Source: DVED01 sp963838375
GTDB taxonomy: Bacteria > Cyanobacteriota > Cyanobacteriia > Cyanobacteriales > Geitlerinemataceae
Assembly (NCBI GenBank): GCA_963838375.1
Contig: CAWIQY010000015.1
Coordinates: 1,116,001 to 1,180,000, forward strand
Reading direction: 5' to 3'
Length of the DNA stretch: 64,000 nt
Below are positions 53,288-60,857 of the stretch, piece by piece. Within the stretch, counting starts at the first letter, position 1. Each line of letters begins with the position of its first letter. A model generated the notes under the pieces. It saw nothing but the letters and a program-made list of their open reading frames with translations. It did no database searches and was not told the origin of the DNA. Position numbers and translations under genes: made by a program.

Positions 53288-54004
53288 TTATTGACCGCTC
53301 AACTCACTCAAACGCTCATTGAGGTCGAAGTACATCCGAGAACCGCTTTCGTACAGGGGCCCTGCTTCTCCAACACGCACGTCAAACAATTGTTGAACTG
53401 CTTGAGCGGCATCTTCTCCCGGCTTCAGCGTGAACAGAACATCCGTGCAAGGTCCGCCAATATAGCCGGAGACACACACCACCGGTTGCCGATTCACAAT
53501 TCCCGTGGTGATGAAGTTTAACCGACCCTCTTCATAGAAACGATTGAACCGTTCGGTCACTTGCTCGCAACGAGTCAGAGGATCGTAACCCGAACCCGAG
53601 AAGTAGTGGGAAACCCAGCTAATCAGAGGCAGAGATTGTTTGCCATTGTCTACATAGGTTGTCGGCGAACCGTAGTCATTACTCCCGCAGAAGAACATAT
53701 CGCCTCCCTCATAGCTGATGGGTTCGGCAACGGGATACGCACCCGGATATGTCTCATACACGCTCACCCCTTCTTCGGGATACTGCATCACTTCAACTTG
53801 GGGATAAACCGCTGTCGGGTTTTCCCCAGAAGGATTCACCGACTGCTCGACTTGGACTTCCACACAGATGTCATCGTGGCAAACCTTCTCCACGTTGACT
53901 TGTTGAGTCACTTCTGGCAATTGAGCCGCAGCCGGGGAAGCCATGCTAATTCCGCAGGCAACTGTGCTGGCAGCCAGAGCAGAAATTGATAATGCGAGTT
54001 TCAT
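53288..54004 (-). CDS. COP23-domain exported protein
   Basis: 238 residues with a signal peptide (SALAASTVACGISMASPAAA). The C-terminal half carries the COP23 signature: MFFCGSNDYGSPTTYVDN, LISWVSHYF, YDPLTRCEQVTERFNRFYEE, GRLNFITTGIVNRQPVVCVS and PCTDVLFTLKPGEDAAQAVQ, with conserved Cys residues. The family is named for a 23-kDa circadian-oscillating protein of a unicellular cyanobacterium. Its role is unknown. A Pro/Tyr/Val-rich spacer (residues 60-100) separates the signal from the domain. Confidence 0.88.
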   Translation of the reverse strand: MKLALSISALAASTVACGISMASPAAAQLPEVTQQVNVEKVCHDDICVEVQVEQSVNPSGENPTAVYPQVEVMQYPEEGVSVYETYPGAYPVAEPISYEGGDMFFCGSNDYGSPTTYVDNGKQSLPLISWVSHYFSGSGYDPLTRCEQVTERFNRFYEEGRLNFITTGIVNRQPVVCVSGYIGGPCTDVLFTLKPGEDAAQAVQQLFDVRVGEAGPLYESGSRMYFDLNERLSELSGQ

Positions 54005-54432
54005 ACTTGCTAATATGGTTGTAGTTGTGTATTTCTGGGGTTCGACCCCACTGACGAACGATCGCAGTCCGAGATTTAACTTGATTAGATCTTCGTGGCT
54101 GCATCGTTCTCCTTCTTAACAACCCTTTCTTCGAGTTTTTTGAGCAATCCGGAAAAATTAGAAAGCACCTCCGTCGATCGCCTCGCGATGGGGATCTAAG
54201 TCAGAAAATGTTACAAAAAATATCTACAAAATTAACATTGACACCGATAAAAAATTTTCCACAGTGTCAAAATTTAGCGATCGAAAATCAACCATTAGCC
54301 AGCCGAACAAGTTCAACTTCGATCGGTAAAATTTCCCCAAAAATTGGCATAACAAGGAAGAAGGAACGTCATGTTCCTCTTGCTTCCTTGTCTTTTAATC
54401 TTCGTCATTCTGCCGAATGGAATCTTTTGTTT
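54005..54432. other. 428-bp intergenic region with one hairpin
   Basis: Contains the hairpin at 54352-54391 and the COP23 promoter region; no gene seen. Confidence 0.4.
54352..54391 (-). terminator. interrupted hairpin ACAAGGAAG/CTTCCTTGT
   Basis: A 9-bp outer stem and a 5-bp inner stem (GGAAC/GTTCC). It lies 41 bases after the stop of the minus-strand HTH gene, but the T-rich side (cttttaat) is on the plus strand, so direction is unsure. Confidence 0.4.
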
Positions 54433-54900
54433 CTATCCGCCGTGATGCCTGAGTTTTTTTTTGTCGATTGAAGAATTACCCAAACGGCGCAAATAGTCCC
54501 AACCCCTTTGTGGCCAAACCCTTTGAAGTCCAGTTTTTTGGGCAATCCAGTCGGCAACTTTCGGACCCGACCACGGTTCCCCATCCGGCGCTGGATTTTT
54601 GAGCGCTCGGGCAAGTTCCACTTGCTGGTCGGGGGTTAGCAAGGCTCGAGAAGATACTCGTTTTTTCTTGCTGTGGTTAATCGTAGAAGTTGGACCTTCG
54701 TTGTTGTAGCGCTGAATAATTTGTTTCGCGTAATCGTAATTGAGACCCACCACTTCAGCAGCTTGCTTAATCGTCCAGTTTTGGGCAACCAGAGACAACA
54801 GATGCCATCTTCGGGCTTCGGTCGTATCTTTGGCTTGACGATAGCGAGTCTTAATTTGGTCGTTGCTGAGATGGGGTTCTAGGTGAGCTTTAGGTGGCAT
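54433..54900 (-). pseudogene. IS630-type transposase N-terminal HTH fragment
   Basis: 155 residues. MPPKAHLEPHLSNDQIKTRY, then ARRWHLLSLVAQNWTIKQAA and PAPDGEPWSGPKVADWIAQK with TGLQRVWPQRGWDYLRRLG, match the helix-turn-helix half of cyanobacterial IS630 transposases. Homologues continue into a DDE domain; here the match ends at RRLGNSS and a short unrelated tail (IDKKKLRHHGG) reaches a stop. No DDE sequence follows. It may be a truncated IS or a domesticated DNA-binding protein beside the peptide genes. No inverted ends found. Confidence 0.7.
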
Positions 54901-55146
54901 ATCTCATCCCTAGGATGCTAATGGTTACAAGAGTTAGGCAAAATGCCAAGGTTCAAAGTTTAGAGAAAAAACTTTGAAATCTGAGTGATGAGCCATCAAC
55001 TCGTACAAGTGACGAGATTTCTGACCACTCTCTTATGTTTTCTCGGTCTGACCTCCGTCATCCGGACAAAAATTCCCCGAAGTGAAGGCAAATCAGCCAA
55101 GAAGCAAATTTACTGAGGATTATGTCGCTGTTTTCCCCGCAAACCC

Positions 55147-55383
55147 CTAAGACAGGAGATATGCAGGATTAGCGACGTTATAGTAGGTGTAATGGTACTG
55201 GGGATATGGATTCGGTCTGTAATAGAAGCTGGGTGCGTAGTCCGGTTGGTAAGTGGAAACCGGAGTATAGTACCCAGAGCCGTAATAAGCACCCCGAATT
55301 TGAGTGGATTCTTCAGCAGACAGCTCAACAAACAAGGGTGGGTTAGCCGTTGAGTTAGGTTTTTGGGCTGGATTGGGTTTCAT
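55147..55383 (-). CDS. secreted-peptide precursor 1, double-Gly-type leader
   Basis: 78 residues. Leader about 32 residues, ending PLFVELSAEESTQIRGA; the predicted cut is after GA. Measured from that site, Ile is at -4, Glu at -8, Leu at -12 and Phe at -15, the pattern read by C39 peptidases. The 46-residue core is Tyr/Pro-rich (YYGSGYYTPVSTYQPDYAPS, then FYYRPNPYPQYHYTYYN). It lacks both the Cys and the TTQTTNVN tail of the other three, so it is the most divergent member. No clear ribosome site. An inverted repeat CACCCATAG/CTATGGGTG lies 31-59 bases upstream. Secretion by the C39 transporter at 60.9 kb is inferred. Confidence 0.75.
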   Translation of the reverse strand: MKPNPAQKPNSTANPPLFVELSAEESTQIRGAYYGSGYYTPVSTYQPDYAPSFYYRPNPYPQYHYTYYNVANPAYLLS

Positions 55384-55413
55384 GGCGAAGCCGATTGAGT
55401 ATGATATGGGGAG

Positions 55414-55442
55414 ACACCCATAGGGGTGAATACTCTATGGGT
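55414..55442. repeat. inverted repeat CACCCATAG/CTATGGGTG
   Basis: Nine-base arms with an 11-base loop between peptide genes 1 and 2. It could be an operator or leader hairpin of gene 1. Confidence 0.45.
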
Positions 55443-55497
55443 GCAAACTCCGAAGCGAGTATGCGGACAAATCTGTAATAGTGAAACGCTTGGTGCT

Positions 55498-55548
55498 AGT
55501 CGAGCAATTGAAACGATAAGAAGCGCTTATCTACACGTTTCGTCTCGC
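55498..55548 (-). terminator. stem-loop after peptide gene 2
   Basis: GATAAG-AAGCG-CTTATC inside GAAACG/CGTTTC arms, about 20-65 bases past the gene 2 stop. T-tract weak. Confidence 0.4.
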
Positions 55549-55565
55549 TAGCATCATTTGTTTGA

Positions 55566-55820
55566 CTAGTCTTCAATCACAACGTTCACGTTCGTGGTTT
55601 GAGTGACCGAGCTGCCGGAGCCACCGCCGTAGCCGGAGCCACCGCCGTAGCCGTAGCCGCCACCGTAGCCGTAGCCACCACGATAGCCGCCGTAGCCACC
55701 GCCGTAGCCGCAGGGGGAGTAAGAGCGGGGAGCATAGTAGTAGCGGTGAGCACCGTTGACGGTCGCAGATTCGTCAGCAGTCAGTTCCACAAACAGTTGG
55801 TTTTGAGCGTTGGTTTCCAT
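55566..55820 (-). CDS. secreted-peptide precursor 2, Gly/Tyr-rich core
   Basis: 84 residues. Leader METNAQNQLFVELTADESAT followed by VNGA (24 residues), with Val -4, Glu -8, Leu -12 and Phe -15 relative to the cut. The 60-residue core begins HRYYYAPRSYSPCGYGGGYG, continues as repeated GYGGG units, and ends SSVTQTTNVNVVIED. There is one Cys, in a Pro-Cys pair 13 residues into the core. AAGGAG precedes the ATG. An ATCCGGA motif lies 109 bases upstream of the start and a stem-loop follows the gene, so it is probably monocistronic. Gly/Tyr-rich composition recalls structural or adhesive peptides (inference). Confidence 0.8.
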   Translation of the reverse strand: METNAQNQLFVELTADESATVNGAHRYYYAPRSYSPCGYGGGYGGYRGGYGYGGGYGYGGGSGYGGGSGSSVTQTTNVNVVIED

Positions 55821-56263
55821 CGTTGACTCCTTATTTAATCAAGGGTAATGTCGAATCTGTCGATTCGATTTTGCCTTTGCGAGTAGTTCTCGCATCAGCT
55901 ATTTCATTATTCTGAGAATATAAAGACTATCCGGAACGTTAAGCAGAAAATCTAGATTTTTTTCGATCGATTGTACGTACTGAAATATTTTTCTGTTCGG
56001 TCTTAAGTTGAGGCGCAATCCGATCGGTTTATTAATGTAAAAACCGTTATAAATCTGTTGAGCTTGTCAGGATTTACACAAAACATCCTGAGATAATTGC
56101 ATTGTTGTTATCTCAGGATATTGTTTATTCAAGAACCGATCTTTGTGAGTGCCAGTTCAAGACGATAAACACAGCATTATCGTTTTCAATCTGGAAAACG
56201 ATGAATCATCTATCAATCTCAAAATATTCGTCCGGCACTTCTGTCACTCGCAAACATTACAAA
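55821..56263 (-). promoter_or_regulatory. upstream region of peptide gene 2 with ATCCGGA motif
   Basis: 443 bases between peptide genes 2 and 3. ATCCGGA at 55929-55935 is at the same distance from the start (106-112 bases) as in genes 3 and 4. A 10-bp hairpin CCTGAGATAA/TTATCTCAGG at about 56088-56118 may end gene 3. No further small gene was found. Confidence 0.45.
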
Positions 56264-56458
56264 CTAGTCATTGTATACCACGTTCACATTGGTGGTTTGA
56301 GTGGTCGAGCTAGTTTGACCATATCCAGAGCCATAACCATATCCACCACCGTAGTAGGAAACGGGATAACCCCAATAGCAAGGATAGTAGTGGTGAGCGC
56401 CATTAACGGTAGCGGATTCTTTCTCGGTCAGTTCGACGAATAGTTCTTTGCGTTGCAT
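56264..56458 (-). CDS. secreted-peptide precursor 3, Tyr/Gly-rich core
   Basis: 64 residues, the shortest of the four. Leader MQRKELFVELTEKESATVNG plus A (21 residues), with the same -4/-8/-12/-15 pattern. The core begins HHYYPCYWGYPVSYYGGGYG and ends with TSSTTQTTNVNVVYND. One Cys in Pro-Cys. A strong AAAGGAG lies before the ATG. ATCCGGA at 56570-56576 lies 112 bases upstream. The C-terminal TTQTTNVN block is nearly identical to those of genes 2 and 4, although the middle differs freely, so both the leader and the tail are under selection. Confidence 0.8.
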   Translation of the reverse strand: MQRKELFVELTEKESATVNGAHHYYPCYWGYPVSYYGGGYGYGSGYGQTSSTTQTTNVNVVYND

Positions 56459-56569
56459 AACAGTTTACTCCTTTTATTTTGTCACTTTTGTGAATCGTTA
56501 GATTCTGTTTAGAAGCACAGGTAATTCTCTCTGTGTCATCTACTCTATTATTCCAATACTTAATAAAAT

Positions 56570-56576
56570 ATCCGGA
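56570..56576 (-). promoter_or_regulatory. ATCCGGA motif upstream of peptide gene 3
   Basis: Copies at 55929-55935, 56570-56576 and 57065-57071 lie 109, 112 and 106 bases before the ATGs of genes 2, 3 and 4. In genes 2 and 3 the minus strand reads CCGGAT, 16 bases, GAATAAT, a -35/-10-like arrangement. Confidence 0.45.
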
Positions 56577-56705
56577 CAAAATGAATAGATTCTCGAGAAA
56601 AAATCCCGGTTATTTTGCTGAATTAAAGCAAGTTTGTCCTGACTCATATAGCCACAGCCGATCGAGTCAGAACAAACTTACGAAGATAATTAGATCGTCT
56701 AAATA

Positions 56706-56733
56706 GTGACTCGATCGACACCGATCGAGTCAC
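56706..56733 (-). terminator. 12-bp perfect hairpin after peptide gene 4
   Basis: GTGACTCGATCG and its complement with a 4-base loop, 17 bases past the gene 4 stop; moderately T-rich afterwards (tatttag). Confidence 0.65.
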
Positions 56734-56749
56734 TTATAAAGATACTCGA

Positions 56750-56959
56750 TTAGTCTTCAATAGTGATGTTTACATTGGTGGTTTGAGTTGTAGAGCTAGC
56801 TTGACCGTAGCCATAACCCATACCATAACCAGCCTGGTATCCATCGTAGTACACGGGATTAAAAGCGCAGGGGTTGTGATAATAGTAAGCACCATTGACT
56901 GTTGCAGATTCTTCTGCTGTCAATTCAACAAAGAGTGAATCTTGAGAGGTCTTTTTCAT
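56750..56959 (-). CDS. secreted-peptide precursor 4, Tyr/Gly-rich core
   Basis: 69 residues from the ATG at 56959; an upstream in-frame start at 56995 would add 12 residues. Leader MKKTSQDSLFVELTAEESAT plus VNGA. The core begins YYYHNPCAFNPVYYDGYQAG, continues YGMGYGYGQ and ends ASSTTQTTNVNITIED. One Cys in Pro-Cys. Leader and tail match genes 2 and 3 almost residue for residue. It is the copy nearest the divergent transporter genes. A clear hairpin follows 17 bases after the stop. Export and leader removal by the C39 transporter are inferred. Confidence 0.8.
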   Translation of the reverse strand: MKKTSQDSLFVELTAEESATVNGAYYYHNPCAFNPVYYDGYQAGYGMGYGYGQASSTTQTTNVNITIED

Positions 56960-57660
56960 GATAAGTTTCGTTGAAATAAGTTTAGACTTTAGCAATCTAA
57001 CTGAGTCCGAAATCGATAAACGTTAAATCACTTATTTCAATACTTTCTTGCTAATTTTAACTAAATCCGGAGAGTTTAGAATGTACTTTTGGATTTCGAT
57101 AAATTCATAAAACTTTACTTATTTTTGTCCTAATTAATTACCCTTTTTGTTGAATTACTCTTTTGTGGATTGTCTGCTAAAAACATTATAATAGCGGAGA
57201 TCAATTGAAAAGGTTTCTGGAAACGGATTGATGGCTCTTGAATCTTGACAAGAAACTAAAAGGAGTTTCGATCGAGCCAAGGAATGAGAGTTCTACTCAA
57301 AAATGCTGAAGCCGAAGCCAATTTACATTCAAAAAAATGAGATGGCTAAATTGAGGTTAGTAACCCGGTTTTTTGGACATCAAAATATTTTAGCAATTGC
57401 TAATTCTTCAACTATCCGGTTTTCGGTGCAGCGGTACGGATAAAAAGCCAGCCCTTCTGGCAATCTCAGAGAAACGTCCTTCTCGAGTGGGCTGCTTTTG
57501 GTTGAAATTCATGGGTTAGATCTAACCCATCGGCTCTCGGCACAAATGAATAGAAGCCGCGACGTTCGATCCATAAATCTAAAACTAAGCGAGAAAATCC
57601 GGACGATCGTCAAAAAAAAGGGTAAAGGCATAATAGCAGTCCTGACCGAGTTTGCCCTGT
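56960..57660. promoter_or_regulatory. 700-bp divergent control region between peptide and export genes
   Basis: Separates the leftward peptide genes from the rightward hlyD-like gene. It holds ATCCGGA at 57065-57071 for gene 4, a second CCGGATA (minus) near 57414 and a perfect 20-bp palindrome at 57511-57530. A 70-codon open frame at 57498-57710 overlaps hlyD and has no family resemblance, so I do not call it. Confidence 0.45.
57511..57530. promoter_or_regulatory. perfect 20-bp palindrome ATGGGTTAGATCTAACCCAT
   Basis: It lies 131 bases before the hlyD-like start. The symmetry with no loop suggests a dimeric repressor site rather than a transcript hairpin. Only one copy seen. Confidence 0.4.
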
Positions 57661-58734
57661 ATGCCGCCACCACCGGATTTCAACCGACCTCCCATTCTGC
57701 ACAGCGATGACCTGTTGCCGCCGGTCGGTCGTTGGGCAACTGTAGGCGGGCTGTTTTTAGTGGGGATGCTGGGGATAGCAGGTATTCTTTCGGCGATCGT
57801 CAAGTATGATATAACCGTAAAAGCTTCTGGGCGCGTCCATTCTCCCGTCCAAATCATTCAATCCGAACGCCAAGGCATCATCAGCAGTATCGAGGTGAAG
57901 GAAAATCAGGCGGTGGATGCTGGAGACGTTCTGATGTACGTGGAAACCCAGGATAGTCCGCAAATTCGGGCCCTAACTGCGCGACAGCAGCAACAACAAC
58001 AAGTCATTCAAAATTACCAAAAGCAGTTAGACCAAGCCAACGCTCAAATCAATCTCCTGCGCCAGCAAATTCTACAACAAGCAGGATGGAAATCAGTCCC
58101 AACCGAGCAAGATGCGGTTTATACTGTGGCGGTAGCCTTGGAGAAGTTAGCAACCACCTCTCCTGTTGTCGCCGGACAGTTGCAAACCCAGTGGCTGGAA
58201 TCGCTCTCCAAACAAGACGAACTCCAACGCCAAGTTCAAAGTGAAGTGTTATCACTCGATGCCATCGAAACTCAGTTGGAACCCGGAGGAGTTCGTACCC
58301 CCGCAGCGGGAACCATTCGGCGGCTAAATCTCCAAAGTCCGGGTCAATTCGTGCAAGTGGGTGATGTATTAGCAGAGATTGTCTCTACCGAATCTCTGTC
58401 AATCCAGGCGGGCGTCCCCGTGCGGGATATCGGCAAAATATACGTCGGACAAATGGCGCAAGTGCGAGTTTCAGCTTGTCCCCATACTGAGTATGGTGTT
58501 TTGCTGGGAACTGTGCAGGCTGTTGCTCCAGATATTGCCGCTCCACCCAATAATAGCGCCGGAGTTGCCCCATCTTACAAAATTACCATTCAACCCGCAA
58601 GCAACGCCGTCGGCAAAAGCGATCGTCAATGTTTTCTCAAACCGGGAATGGATGTTAGAGCTGATATTATCACCCAACGAGAAACAGTTCTGCGATCGTT
58701 ACTAGAAAAATCCCGATTAGTCATGGGTAATTAG
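57661..58734 (+). CDS. HlyD-type membrane fusion protein
   Basis: 357 residues from the ATG at 57661 (MPPPPDFNRPP); TTG at 57652 is an alternative. One transmembrane helix (WATVGGLFLVGMLGIAGILS) is near residue 25. A lipoyl/barrel half follows (GRVHSPVQIIQSERQGIISS, IEVKENQAVDAGDVLMYVET), then a coiled-coil hairpin of about 100 residues (ALTARQQQQQQVIQNYQKQL). The second half is VRTPAAGTIRRLNLQSPGQF, with VQVGDVLAEIV and a C-terminal beta domain. It should bridge the inner-membrane ABC exporter to a TolC channel. First gene of the plus-strand export group and divergent from the peptide genes. Confidence 0.88.
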   Translation: MPPPPDFNRPPILHSDDLLPPVGRWATVGGLFLVGMLGIAGILSAIVKYDITVKASGRVHSPVQIIQSERQGIISSIEVKENQAVDAGDVLMYVETQDSPQIRALTARQQQQQQVIQNYQKQLDQANAQINLLRQQILQQAGWKSVPTEQDAVYTVAVALEKLATTSPVVAGQLQTQWLESLSKQDELQRQVQSEVLSLDAIETQLEPGGVRTPAAGTIRRLNLQSPGQFVQVGDVLAEIVSTESLSIQAGVPVRDIGKIYVGQMAQVRVSACPHTEYGVLLGTVQAVAPDIAAPPNNSAGVAPSYKITIQPASNAVGKSDRQCFLKPGMDVRADIITQRETVLRSLLEKSRLVMGN

Positions 58735-58936
58735 ATATCCTTCGATCGATCGAAGGATAAAGACGTTCGAGTTTCCGGAAACGATCGATCGCGCCCGAAA
58801 AACTAGATATAAGGTTTGCATCGCTCCATTCTTTAGAAAAAGCTGTCGTGCATTAAATCGGCACTCAGCAAACATTCCATTTGGTTTCACACCCATTGGT
58901 CAAATCGTTTTGCGCGTTAAATTTTGAGAATTGCAT

Positions 58937-60781
58937 ATGCTTGACCTCTCCTCAAACCCATTATTTGTTAGTGCAGGCATCACCACCTCCATCACCTGCG
59001 CGATTAGTGGCTATGCCCTCTATGAATTGCTGAGTGTCGGTCCAGAAGAGACAGAGACCGCTCGAGTCATTAATCCACAGTTACGCCGACAGCCCATTTC
59101 TGCCAACATCGTTCCCAATGTCAGCGCCCCCGAAAACTGGAGCGTGCGTCCCGGTAAACGACCTGATTTTATGCCCATTGCCTCCAATACTCTCTCACCG
59201 GAGGGTGCAGTGGCTCACACCTTAATTGCACTGTGGAAACAAGGAAAATTACCCCAACATTTAGCGCCGCTGATGCAGCAAGCTGAGTCGGGTATCGACG
59301 AGTTCCAAGCCAAAGGATATTTGGAAGCGGCTCGCATTCAAGCGACGCAACAAGACTATGCCAAAGCGCTGAAATACCTGAAGCAAATCTCGACAGAGGT
59401 TTCGGTTCACCCACAAGCTCAAGCCAAAATTGCCGAATATACCGAAAAACAAACCCTTCAAGCAAAAGCCTGGATGCAAAAAGCCAACGCTCTTGCCAAA
59501 CTCAAGGACTTTTCGGGGGCGCGAATCTACCTCAAACAAGTTCCAGATAACACCCCGGTTTATCCTGTCGCCCAGAACAAGATGAACGAATACGCCCAAA
59601 CGCAAAACGTTCAGGCAAATTTCTGGTTTAAAGAAGCCTCGAAACTCGCCAGTCAAGGGAAATTGTCTGCCGCGATTACCTATCTCCAGCGCATTCCCCT
59701 AGGAACCTCTATTTATACAGTCGCTCAAAACAAAATTACTGAATACAGCCAAAAGCAAAGTCTCAAAGCCGCAACTCCCAAACCTAAAGCCGCTGTGACG
59801 ACGCCGACGCCAAAGGTGGCAACTCCGGCAACTCCGGCAGTCGCAAAACCTCCCAAACCCGCAACGCCAACGGTGACGCCGACTCCAAGTCCGACGGTAG
59901 CCACGCCAGCGACACCAGATGTCACCACACCCAACCCGACGGTAGCTACGCCAGCGACACCAGATGTCACCACACCCAATCCGACGGTAGCCACGCCAGC
60001 GACACCAGATGTCACCACACCCAACCCGACGGTAGCCACGCCAGCGACACCAGATGTCACCACACCCAATCCGACGGTAGCCACGCCAGCGACACCAGAT
60101 GTCACCACACCCAATCCGACGGTAGCCACGCCAGCGACACCAGATGTCACCACACCCAATCCGACGGTAGCCACGCCAGCGACACCAGATGTCACCACAC
60201 CCAATCCGACGGTAGCCACGCCAGCGACACCCGGACAAACGGCGGCTGTTGTCACTCCCGAACCGTCAGCACAAACACTCGAGAGCAACCCAACGGGGGT
60301 TACGAGTCCCTCTGAATCTGCAACTCAACCCGCAGCAACAATACCTAACCCGAGGGCGGCAACGGTGACAACCGCGAACCCCCAAACTCCTACAGAAAGC
60401 GTCAATCGGACTCCTGTAGAGGTCACAAATTCGATCGTCCAACCGTCATCTCCGACGTACTATTCAAATCCTCAAACTGTTCAAACTCCGGCACGAGTTC
60501 CCACCTCTGTTCAACCTCGTCCCCAAATTCGACCCCAGACGTTGCAAACCCCAACATTTATCCCGACGCGCGATTTAAAAAGTTCTTCAAAAGAGGAAAA
60601 AAGTCAGACCGTTACCCCAGCAACTTCCACGCCGAGTCGCAATTTGAGATCGGGTACACCTAAAGTTATGACTCCAGTCAACCCGGCTTCTTCGGAAACT
60701 CTCCAACTCAAAAAAGCGCCCTCGGATTCTGACTCAGTTTGGAATTGGGAATCTTTTACTGATACTGAAAACGATCGATAG
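58937..60781 (+). CDS. membrane-anchored TPR-like protein with Pro/Thr-rich minisatellite domain
   Basis: 614 residues from the ATG at 58937. One N-terminal transmembrane helix (SAGITTSITCAISGYALYEL) leads to three TPR-like repeats at about residues 115-285, each of the form KxWxxKAxxLAxxxxxxxAxxYLxxxPxxxxVYxxAQxKixeY. From about residue 290 to the end it is Pro/Thr-rich; residues 319-424 are seven exact 15-residue units (PTVATPATPDVTTPN) plus a partial. Position between the HlyD and C39-ABC genes implies a part in the same export system, perhaps a periplasm-spanning or wall-contacting stalk. I know no named family for the whole protein. Confidence 0.8.
   Translation: MLDLSSNPLFVSAGITTSITCAISGYALYELLSVGPEETETARVINPQLRRQPISANIVPNVSAPENWSVRPGKRPDFMPIASNTLSPEGAVAHTLIALWKQGKLPQHLAPLMQQAESGIDEFQAKGYLEAARIQATQQDYAKALKYLKQISTEVSVHPQAQAKIAEYTEKQTLQAKAWMQKANALAKLKDFSGARIYLKQVPDNTPVYPVAQNKMNEYAQTQNVQANFWFKEASKLASQGKLSAAITYLQRIPLGTSIYTVAQNKITEYSQKQSLKAATPKPKAAVTTPTPKVATPATPAVAKPPKPATPTVTPTPSPTVATPATPDVTTPNPTVATPATPDVTTPNPTVATPATPDVTTPNPTVATPATPDVTTPNPTVATPATPDVTTPNPTVATPATPDVTTPNPTVATPATPDVTTPNPTVATPATPGQTAAVVTPEPSAQTLESNPTGVTSPSESATQPAATIPNPRAATVTTANPQTPTESVNRTPVEVTNSIVQPSSPTYYSNPQTVQTPARVPTSVQPRPQIRPQTLQTPTFIPTRDLKSSSKEEKSQTVTPATSTPSRNLRSGTPKVMTPVNPASSETLQLKKAPSDSDSVWNWESFTDTENDR
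59891..60231 (+). repeat. 45-bp coding minisatellite, 7 full units plus partial
   Basis: Units begin ccgacggtag at 59891, 59936, 59981, 60026, 60071, 60116 and 60161, with a partial at 60206. They are nearly identical; variation is mainly C/T at one base (aacccg/aatccg) and one agctac. In-frame, each encodes 15 residues. Confidence 0.95.
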
Positions 60782-60787
60782 ATTTGT

Positions 60788-60853
60788 CACAGGGTTATTG
60801 GTTATTGGTTATTAGTCAAATTAGCCATTAACTATTAACTATTAACTATTAGC
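60788..60853 (+). repeat. heptameric tandem repeats (GGTTATT and TTAACTA units)
   Basis: Two short heptamer runs fill the gap before the transporter gene and replace any obvious ribosome site. Confidence 0.75.
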
Positions 60854-60857
60854 TACC

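Noticed and set aside
55599..55826. Ala/Val/Gly-rich open frame on the plus strand opposite peptide gene 2
   Set aside because: Composition is the mirror of the Gly/Tyr codons of the minus-strand gene; a shadow.
57498..57710. 70-codon open frame upstream of the hlyD-like gene as a fifth peptide
   Set aside because: No leader motif, no Tyr/Gly-rich core, overlaps hlyD in another frame and no ribosome site.
59725..60288. Long Val/Gly-rich and Cys/Trp/Arg-rich minus-strand frames across the minisatellite
   Set aside because: They arise from the 45-bp repeat being open in several frames; no start signal or domain.
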